Assembly: GCA_036444215.1 (NCBI GenBank) | Contig: JAZGAA010000048.1 | Span: 1 to 9,926 of the forward strand | Reading direction: 5' to 3' | Origin: CAJVXI01 sp036444215 | GTDB lineage: Bacteria > Patescibacteriota > Minisyncoccia > UBA6257 > UBA9933 | Length of the DNA: 9,926 nucleotides | Shown: positions 4,739 to 9,926 of the stretch, piece by piece | Numbering within the stretch: the stretch's first letter is position 1 | Layout: each line of letters opens with the position of its first letter | Notes under the pieces: model-generated | Databases searched by the model: none | Seen by the model: the letters and a program-made list of their open reading frames with translations, nothing else | Told to the model about the DNA's origin: nothing | Position numbers and translations under genes: made by a program

Positions 4739-5686
4739 ATGAAAAAGAAATTAAAAATCGGCATCTTAATGGGAGGACCATCAGCTGAACATGAGATTTC
4801 ATTGAAGACCGGGGGGATGATTATTAAAAATCTTAATAAAGATAAATATCTTATTTTTCCTTGTGTTATTTCCAAAAAAGGAATCTGGCTTGAAAACAAC
4901 AAAAAAATCTCAGCTAAAAAATTCCTTAAAAAAGTTGATTTGATCTTTAACGCTATGCACGGTGAATTCGGCGAAGATGGAAAAATTCAAAAATTTCTTG
5001 AAAAACATAAAATTGCTTATACTGGTTCAGGCCCAAAATCCTCAAAACAAGCAATGGATAAAATCTATAGCCGAAAAATATTTAAATCTGCCGGCTTAAA
5101 CATACCAATAGTAACTACTAAACCTCCGTTGATCGTTAAGCCAGTTGGCCGCGGCTCAAGTGTGGGAATGACAATTGTTTATAAAAAATCCCAGCTAAAG
5201 AAAGCAATAAATCTAGCCAAAAAATACGACAAAAAAATCTTAACAGAAGAATATTTGTCTGGTCGGGAATTTACATGCGGTATTATTGAAAATTATAAAG
5301 GCAAAAAATTCTTTGCCCTACCAATAACAGAGATAATCCCCAACAAAAAATACAAATTCTTTGATTATGAAGCCAAATATAAAAAAGGCGCTTCCAATGA
5401 AATAACGCCTGCAAAAATATCAAATAAACTAACCAAAGAAATTCAAAAACAATCAATTATCGCGCATAAAATATTAAAATGCCGGCATTATTCACGCTCT
5501 GATTTTATAATTAACCCCGTTAGAAATAGAATTTCTAATGGGGTAAATAAAGGAAAAATCTATATCTTAGAATTAAATACCCTGCCAGGAATGACTGAAA
5601 CATCTCTCTTGCCGCAATCTGCCAAATTGGTTGGGTTAGAATTCCCGAAACTTTTGGACAAAATAATTTCGCTGGCTAAAAATTAG
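4739..5686 (+). CDS. ddl: D-alanine--D-alanine ligase
   Basis: An ATP-grasp ligase joining two D-alanines for the peptidoglycan stem peptide, in the cytoplasm. From the ATG at 4739 it is 315 residues. Family motifs appear in order: LMGGPSAEHEIS (10-21, catalytic Glu17), NAMHGEFGEDG (71-81), KPVGRGSSVGM (134-144, ATP-binding loop), TEEYLSGREFT (169-179), SRSDF (252-256) and ELNTLPGMTETSLLP (278-292, Mg-binding Glu278 and Asn280). Between SDFI and YILELNTLPG, where the family has a short DxxG turn, lies NPVRNRISNGVNKGK (259-273), translated from a perfect-looking palindrome (5514-5544); the extra residues fall in a surface turn. A GTG at 4709 would add ten residues inside the inverted repeat and is disfavoured. 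No clear ribosome binding site or promoter is seen. It overlaps the convergent MBL gene by 11 bases. Confidence 0.95.
   Translation: MKKKLKIGILMGGPSAEHEISLKTGGMIIKNLNKDKYLIFPCVISKKGIWLENNKKISAKKFLKKVDLIFNAMHGEFGEDGKIQKFLEKHKIAYTGSGPKSSKQAMDKIYSRKIFKSAGLNIPIVTTKPPLIVKPVGRGSSVGMTIVYKKSQLKKAINLAKKYDKKILTEEYLSGREFTCGIIENYKGKKFFALPITEIIPNKKYKFFDYEAKYKKGASNEITPAKISNKLTKEIQKQSIIAHKILKCRHYSRSDFIINPVRNRISNGVNKGKIYILELNTLPGMTETSLLPQSAKLVGLEFPKLLDKIISLAKN
5514..5544. repeat. palindromic repeat inside ddl, read in frame
   Basis: ACCCCGTTAGAAA (5514-5526) and TTTCTAATGGGGT (5532-5544) form a 13-bp stem with one G-T pair around TAGAA. It is translated as part of NPVRNRISNGV. I recall this peptide word recurring in unrelated proteins of Patescibacteria, which suggests a dispersed palindromic element; only one copy is in this window. 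Confidence 0.75.
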
Positions 5687-6533
5687 TCCGATGAAAAACA
5701 TTTATATTCTGGCTATCTATTATCAATTTTACAGTTCCGTTTTTGTCAGTGCGGAAAATCTGGGAGCCGATTGACGCTAATCTGTTTAAAACCTGCTTAG
5801 TTGGATGGCCGTAAGAATTTTTTCCAACTTCAATAACTGACACCTTTGGGCTTGCCTCATTTATAAACTCTTTACTTGAAGAAAATCTTGAGCCGTGATG
5901 AGGAATTTTAAGAATATCAACGTCTAAATCATATTTTTTAATTAAATAATTCTCTATCTTTTTATCAATATCGCCAGTAAATAAAATTTTCGCTTCTTGA
6001 CTATCAAGCTTCATTACCAAAGTTGTGTCATTCAACTCATAACTACTTAAAAATTCCTCTGATGGAGATAGAATATTAAACTGATTTTCAGCGTATTTAA
6101 TTTTATCTCCTTCGCCAAGAACTATGGCTGCAATTTTATTGTCTTTTATCGCTTTTTCCAAATCTTGAAAAGCCGCAGCTGTACCCCGTCGGCCATTAAA
6201 AATAAAAGCGCCAACTTGATATCTTTTTAAAACATCTATTAAACCGCCAAAATGGTCCAGCTCCGGATGAGAAAGAATCACTAAATCAATATAGCGGTCA
6301 GTTGGGTTTAGAATAGAAGATAATTCATCAAGAATTTTGTTATTAGGGCCGCCATCAATTAAAATCTTGACTCCTCCCGGCAAGAAAACCAATTCACTGT
6401 CCCCTTGTCCGACTTCCAAAAAATAAACTTCCAAATTTTCATTGGGACTATCGAAAACAACCTGCTTCCAAACAAAAATATCAAAAATAACTAAAAACAA
6501 AACCAACAAAATAACCCAATTATCAATTTTCAT
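5676..6533 (-). CDS. ComEC-type metallo-beta-lactamase-fold protein with N-terminal membrane anchor
   Basis: A 285-residue protein. Residues 5-23 form a single membrane segment. The rest is an MBL fold like the C-terminal domain of ComEC/Rec2: VYFLEVGQGDSELVFLP (36-52), ILIDGGP (57-63), LSHPELDHFGGL (87-98, the HxxxDH metal motif), LFTGDID (184-190), LKIPHHGSRFSS (208-219), and the family end SYGHPTKQVLNRL...TDKNGTVKLII (240-272). In ComEC this domain is a presumed nuclease outside the membrane that degrades one DNA strand during uptake. The anchor is compatible with an extracytoplasmic domain. Here it is a separate gene from the channel (8456-9898). The ATG at 6533 overlaps the Cys-rich gene's TGA (6532-6530) as ATGA, which implies coupled translation and fixes the start. 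The 3' end overlaps ddl by 11 bases. Confidence 0.92.
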   Translation of the reverse strand: MKIDNWVILLVLFLVIFDIFVWKQVVFDSPNENLEVYFLEVGQGDSELVFLPGGVKILIDGGPNNKILDELSSILNPTDRYIDLVILSHPELDHFGGLIDVLKRYQVGAFIFNGRRGTAAAFQDLEKAIKDNKIAAIVLGEGDKIKYAENQFNILSPSEEFLSSYELNDTTLVMKLDSQEAKILFTGDIDKKIENYLIKKYDLDVDILKIPHHGSRFSSSKEFINEASPKVSVIEVGKNSYGHPTKQVLNRLASIGSQIFRTDKNGTVKLIIDSQNINVFHRTNF

Positions 6534-8320
6534 ACTACTTCCTGTTGATAACACTTTTCGCAATATACTATTTCAGGTCTATCCGGAGCGTAAGTGGTTT
6601 GGAATTCATTGGGGCAATGGTCTGTTTTGTGGAAATGTTCAATTGTATTTTGATATTGGTAGTTGGTTGTTGGTTGTTGGTCGCTAACTTCTCCAGCGCA
6701 CATACATTTTCTATGCCAAAGCTTAAGTGGATTTCTTTGTTTGATTCTTTGGTAATGACGGCAGTTAGGACAGAGACGTGGCAAAGAAAGATTCATTTTC
6801 TTGTAGAATTCAAGCTCTTTTGAGATAATTTTGAATCCGAAAGTGCATTGTTCATTGCATTTGCCTTGGTGAGAACATTCAATGGTTTTTCCAACCATAG
6901 AATCTTCTACGTCTTTTATGTGGTCAGATAATTTGTTATTTGGAATTTGGATTTTGATATTTCGCTCATCTGGGTCTTTCCATGAATAACCTTGTTTTAT
7001 TACTTGTTCTTTGGTTAGAGGGAAGTATTCCTGGGCTATGGTTTCATTGTAGCTGAATGGAGATAATTCTGGAGGGAAAAATTCTCCGTATTTGTATGTT
7101 CTTCCTTTTTTGTCTACGTATGGCATAGAATTCATGTGTTCTATGATTTTTGTCCTGAGCTTGTCAAAGGATTCCTTGGTATATTGTTTGTTGAAAATAC
7201 AGTATTGTTTGTTGCGGAGACCGACACAGCCGAAGAGGTTTGAAGAACTATGACAATTATATGAATAATAAACATTCGTGCCGCCGTATATAATCGCTCC
7301 AAAACATAACTTTGAACCTTGCACTCCACTATCAAAAACTTCATATAAAAGTTCGGCAGATGCGCCTATGCCGTAGCCATCATAGCTATCTTTAATCTGT
7401 AGGGCATTTTGAATAAATTTACAATCTCGAATATCCTTAGATACATCAAAACATCTCTGACAGTTATTAGTATTTTTAATATTATCTCCTGTGACTAATT
7501 GCGCATTATTGATATTGGCGTATTTCCTCAATGCTTTAATTTTTAATTCAGAAAATTGCTTTCTCAATTCTTCTAATTTATTAAAACTGCCTAAATCAAA
7601 TTCCCTAATTTTTTTAAGATATTCTTCTTTCGTGTGGGGTTCGTTAAAAATATAGTATAATTTATTTCTTAAATTGGTGCATCCAAAACAATTTTGGCAA
7701 TTGCGACATTCAAAAAGAAAGTAAGAATCACTACAATTATCGGAATCTTGAGAGAATAAAATTCGATATGACTTATTCACCATTATGTCTTGGTGACAAA
7801 GTTCGCAATTCGAAACCGCAAATACATCCCAACAATCTTTCGATTCATGAACTCTTGATGAATAATAGATATCTTCACCGCCCCATGAAGCGGAAACTAA
7901 ATAGCCGTTTTTTAAATCACCAGTATGTTGAGTATAATCGGCATTTACCGTCCGCGCGTTAAAAACCGCGGGCTGCGGAACTCGTCGCATTAATTCATAG
8001 AACTGAACAAAAAACGGCTTATTAAAATCATAATCTCTACCGTATTCCATTGAATCCCATTTATCCGACCACCAGATATCTCGATCGTAAACTGTGATTC
8101 CTGACTTAGGCGAAAACCCCGAGATAAGACTTTTACCAGTTATAGCGCATGAATTTCTATAAAAAGTTCTTTCATTACGCCAAGAAAATCTTCTCATCGT
8201 TCTACACTCCCAACAAAAAGTCGGCGCCGGGACCTTGATTTTCTCATAGAAAACAAAATCTTCTGGCTCAATGACAAAATCCTTTTGGCAATTCTGGCAT
8301 TTTTTTGTTTCGCTATTCAT
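6530..8320 (-). CDS. large Cys-rich multi-zinc-ribbon protein of unknown function
   Basis: About 596 residues with many CxxC and single Cys residues spread over the length. I recognise the layout as a family common in Patescibacteria but know no function. The N-terminal ribbon has CQNCQ (8-12), FVIEPEDFVFYEKIKVPAP (15-33) and CWECR (36-40). A related ribbon recurs near the C terminus: FKIISKELEFYKKMNLSLP (496-514), CPNCR (517-521), then RKC (537-539), and a last pair CEKC (587-590). The middle also holds a duplicated block: NCFGCTNLRNKLYYIFN (210-226) and NLFGCVGLRNKQYCIFN (361-377), each followed by a TKE helix. There is no signal peptide or membrane segment. Zinc binding is likely. The ATG at 8320 fits a promoter that would start transcription at that base; a longer in-frame start at 8356 overlaps the promoter. 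Translation is coupled to the MBL gene. Confidence 0.88.
   Translation of the reverse strand: MNSETKKCQNCQKDFVIEPEDFVFYEKIKVPAPTFCWECRTMRRFSWRNERTFYRNSCAITGKSLISGFSPKSGITVYDRDIWWSDKWDSMEYGRDYDFNKPFFVQFYELMRRVPQPAVFNARTVNADYTQHTGDLKNGYLVSASWGGEDIYYSSRVHESKDCWDVFAVSNCELCHQDIMVNKSYRILFSQDSDNCSDSYFLFECRNCQNCFGCTNLRNKLYYIFNEPHTKEEYLKKIREFDLGSFNKLEELRKQFSELKIKALRKYANINNAQLVTGDNIKNTNNCQRCFDVSKDIRDCKFIQNALQIKDSYDGYGIGASAELLYEVFDSGVQGSKLCFGAIIYGGTNVYYSYNCHSSSNLFGCVGLRNKQYCIFNKQYTKESFDKLRTKIIEHMNSMPYVDKKGRTYKYGEFFPPELSPFSYNETIAQEYFPLTKEQVIKQGYSWKDPDERNIKIQIPNNKLSDHIKDVEDSMVGKTIECSHQGKCNEQCTFGFKIISKELEFYKKMNLSLPRLCPNCRHYQRIKQRNPLKLWHRKCMCAGEVSDQQPTTNYQYQNTIEHFHKTDHCPNEFQTTYAPDRPEIVYCEKCYQQEVV
6657..6688. 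repeat. GTTGGTTGTTGG low-complexity run inside the Cys-rich gene
   Basis: A run of GGTTGTT units on the plus strand, translated on the minus strand as part of VSDQQPTTNYQYQN (residues 545-558), a low-complexity stretch in the otherwise conserved C-terminal ribbon. It looks like an in-frame simple-sequence expansion. Confidence 0.5.
6931..6950. repeat. ATTTGTTATTTGG word inside the Cys-rich gene
   Basis: ATTTGTTATTTGGAATTTGG matches the word found twice near rpmB (2197-2209, and reversed at 2097-2109). Here it lies in coding sequence, translated as part of KIQIPNNK. Confidence 0.45.
7149..7171. repeat. possible dispersed repeat word (FDKLRT-coding) inside the Cys-rich gene
   Basis: The stretch containing TGTCCTGAGCTTGTCAAAGG reads SFDKLRTK on the minus strand (residues 384-391). 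I recall near-identical DNA recurring as a dispersed element in many bacterial genomes. It does not lengthen the protein, and there is no second copy here to prove it. Confidence 0.35.
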
Positions 8321-8327
8321 AACTACA

Positions 8328-8356
8328 ATTTTACAAGCTCTAAAATATAACGTCAA
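8328..8356 (-). promoter_or_regulatory. promoter of the Cys-rich gene, predicted leaderless
   Basis: On the minus strand TTGACG (8356-8351), a 17-base spacer and TAAAAT (8333-8328). A start 7-8 bases downstream falls on or next to the A of the ATG at 8320, leaving no room for a ribosome binding site. Confidence 0.65.
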
Positions 8357-8391
8357 TGTGGTGTAATGAATGTTATGTCGTAGTTAGTATA

Positions 8392-8429
8392 GCGTCACAA
8401 AAATATGCTATCGCATATTTTTGTGACGC
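8392..8429. other. perfect 17-bp hairpin between comEC and the Cys-rich gene
   Basis: GCGTCACAAAAATATGC (8392-8408), loop TATC, GCATATTTTTGTGACGC (8413-8429). No T-tract follows on either strand, so it is not a standard intrinsic terminator. It sits 27 bases past the comEC stop and 36 bases upstream of the -35 box of the Cys-rich gene. It may be a palindromic repeat, an operator or an mRNA 3'-end stabiliser. Confidence 0.8.
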
Positions 8430-8455
8430 GTATGATAAACATAATCAAAAACTCC

Positions 8456-9898
8456 TTAAATTTGACGAGATTCCGGGAGGCGGCGAGTGTATAAGATAAA
8501 AACGATTAAAACAAAATAATAAATAATTACCAAAGGAATACTTAGTGATTTGATTTGAAGAATGTTCAACTCTCCTAAAAATTTGATAACAGAGGTTTCG
8601 TAGGATAAAAGCAGATTTGTGAGCCAGCCGAAAATTAAAGAAAAATAATAATAAATAAATCCCAAAAAGCCGATAATAAACCCCAATGTCATTGTTAATG
8701 GAATAACGCTAAGGATTAAAACATTGGACAATAAAGATATCGGAGAAAAAGTGCCGAAATACAAAACAAGCAGCGGCAAAACAAATAATTGAGCTGAAAG
8801 AGTGGTTAGAAAATTGTCTTTCCAAGAAAGAAATCCTGAATCTTCGCTGAATTTAAAGAATTTTTGAACAGCCGGGCGCAAATAAACAATGCCCAGCAAA
8901 GCCATAAAAGAAAGTTGAAAACCGATATCAAAGCTTAAAACTTTCGGGTTTTCCAGAACCATTAGAAAACCCGCGATAGCAATAGCATTACGAAAACTGT
9001 AAAGCCGATTGGCTCGCTTTGCCAATAAAACAATGCTACCCATTATAGCGGCTCGGACTACCGAGGCCTCGGCGCCGGTCATTATGACAAAACCTAGTAT
9101 TATAAGAAGTGTTAACCAAAAAGTCAGACGGCGCGAGAAAAAATATCCCAAAGAATAAGCAATAGCAATTACTAAAATAGTAATATTATATCCTGAAAGC
9201 GCCACCAAATGAGTGGTGCCGCTTTTATTCATTGCTTGTTTAAATTCTTTGGAAAACTCTGCTCGTTCGCCCAAAGTAATTCCTGAAAGAAAAGCGGCGT
9301 TTTCCGCTGGCAAAACTTTTTGAAAACTGCTGACTGTTTTTTCTTTTAGAGAAAAAAGGAAAAATTTGATTTTTGAACCATGACCACTGCTAATAAGATT
9401 AGTTTTTGGATAACTGATAGTGCCGAAAATTTTATCTTTGGCTAAGTAATTAACGTAAGAACCTTTTTCCGGTTTTTTAATAGTGCCTTCAAATTCTATT
9501 AAATCTCCGTAATTAAAACTCGGGTAGTTTTTGAGTTTTGTTAAAATCCTTCCTGAGTAAGGTATTTGAATCTCAATAACCAACTTTTGCTGATTGCCTC
9601 GTTCTGGATTTTTTATTACTATCCCTTCAAAATTTATTTTTTGGTCAAAAACGATATTGATTTGCCGAGAATAATAATCATCCCAAAAATAATAAAAAGA
9701 GCCGATAATAACAAAAAGCGATAATCCAGCAAACCAAAAAAACCTTTTATATTCTTTAAAATAACCATAGAATAAAAAAATAGCTGCCACCAAAACAGCA
9801 ACCAATATAATAATTATAAAATCTATTTTTAAGCTCGCAGCCAATATTCCAATCAAAAAGAAAACAACGATATAAAAAGCAATATCATAGATGCGCAT
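8456..9898 (-). CDS. comEC: ComEC/Rec2-type DNA-uptake channel without the MBL domain
   Basis: A 480-residue polytopic membrane protein. Three N-terminal membrane segments (about 5-22, 26-45, 53-71) are followed by a soluble OB-like domain of the DUF4131 type (about 85-165: FEGIVIKNPERGNQQKLVIEI, then YGDLIEFEGTIKKP). The competence domain follows from about 195, with GITLGERAEFSKEFKQAMNK then SGTTHLVALSGYNITIL (226-242), the family's most conserved block. VVRAAIMGSIVLLAKRANR (280-298), ENPKVLSFDIGFQLSFMALLG (316-336) and LLSNVLILSVIPLTM (389-403) are also typical. It should carry single-stranded DNA across the cytoplasmic membrane. It ends after the last membrane helix, whereas many ComEC proteins continue into an MBL domain; that domain is encoded separately at 5676-6533. 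The start is ATG at 9898, with a possible -10 TATAAA (9910-9905) so close that the mRNA may be leaderless; any -35 lies beyond the window. Confidence 0.93.
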   Translation of the reverse strand: MRIYDIAFYIVVFFLIGILAASLKIDFIIIILVAVLVAAIFLFYGYFKEYKRFFWFAGLSLFVIIGSFYYFWDDYYSRQINIVFDQKINFEGIVIKNPERGNQQKLVIEIQIPYSGRILTKLKNYPSFNYGDLIEFEGTIKKPEKGSYVNYLAKDKIFGTISYPKTNLISSGHGSKIKFFLFSLKEKTVSSFQKVLPAENAAFLSGITLGERAEFSKEFKQAMNKSGTTHLVALSGYNITILVIAIAYSLGYFFSRRLTFWLTLLIILGFVIMTGAEASVVRAAIMGSIVLLAKRANRLYSFRNAIAIAGFLMVLENPKVLSFDIGFQLSFMALLGIVYLRPAVQKFFKFSEDSGFLSWKDNFLTTLSAQLFVLPLLVLYFGTFSPISLLSNVLILSVIPLTMTLGFIIGFLGFIYYYFSLIFGWLTNLLLSYETSVIKFLGELNILQIKSLSIPLVIIYYFVLIVFILYTRRLPESRQI

Positions 9899-9901
9899 GC
9901 C

Positions 9902-9917
9902 AAATTTATATAAATTT
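9902..9917. promoter_or_regulatory. AT palindrome with possible comEC -10 box
   Basis: AAATTTATATAAATTT is a perfect 16-bp palindrome, 3 bases upstream of the comEC ATG. Minus-strand TATAAA (9910-9905) inside it is a plausible -10 box; the -35 would lie past the window edge. Confidence 0.35.
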
Positions 9918-9926
9918 ATGAGCCTT

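Noticed and set aside
5676..5686. Frameshift or assembly error at the ddl/MBL junction
   Set aside because: Both proteins end at normal family positions, and an 11-bp convergent overlap is ordinary in compact genomes.
6545..6823. Plus-strand frame opposite the 3' part of the Cys-rich gene
   Set aside because: Antisense shadow; its hydrophobic run is the translated GTTGGTTGTTGG repeat.
7141..7344. Alternative minus-strand frame inside the Cys-rich gene
   Set aside because: Fully inside a convincing longer gene in another frame; low-complexity product.

Overview
The window looks like a piece of a Patescibacteria (Candidate Phyla Radiation) genome, most likely Parcubacteria-like. The signs are AT-rich DNA, short compact proteins, ATGA start/stop overlaps, weak or absent Shine-Dalgarno sequences, a very Cys-rich protein of a type I associate with these bacteria, and short palindromic repeats that run into coding sequence. 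TGA ends at least two genes, so the code appears standard. Assignment rests on protein motifs read by eye; no database was searched.

Layout. Positions 71-2069 hold five leftward genes: a VTT/DedA-like membrane protein, an unrecognised 102-residue protein, an ArsR-like HTH protein, a membrane-anchored winged-helix protein and ribosomal protein bL28 (rpmB). Three copies of a palindromic repeat with core ATTCGCGCGAAT sit between the first four genes. From 2070 to 2469 there is no protein gene. This stretch holds an AT-rich repeat zone, a probable rpmB promoter and a strong candidate for a standalone structured RNA of about 160 nt on the minus strand. Next come ndk and aspS (2470-4454), also leftward and coupled by an ATGA overlap. 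Between aspS and the rightward ddl lies a 230-bp imperfect inverted repeat. ddl runs to 5686 and overlaps tail-to-tail with a leftward block: a ComEC-type metallo-beta-lactamase protein, a 596-residue Cys-rich protein, and the ComEC membrane channel up to 9898.

How the genes fit together. aspS and ndk serve translation and nucleotide balance, rpmB the ribosome and ddl peptidoglycan synthesis. The ComEC channel and the separate ComEC-type MBL protein together match a two-part version of the DNA-uptake protein, with the Cys-rich gene placed between them and coupled to the MBL gene. Several predicted promoters put the transcription start within a few bases of the start codon, so leaderless or near-leaderless mRNAs seem common here.

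Most worth following up: the ncRNA candidate at 2267-2430, whose four internal helices each contain a G-U pair that works only in the minus-strand RNA; the 230-bp inverted repeat; the in-frame palindrome inside ddl; and an AspRS without its bacterial GAD domain.
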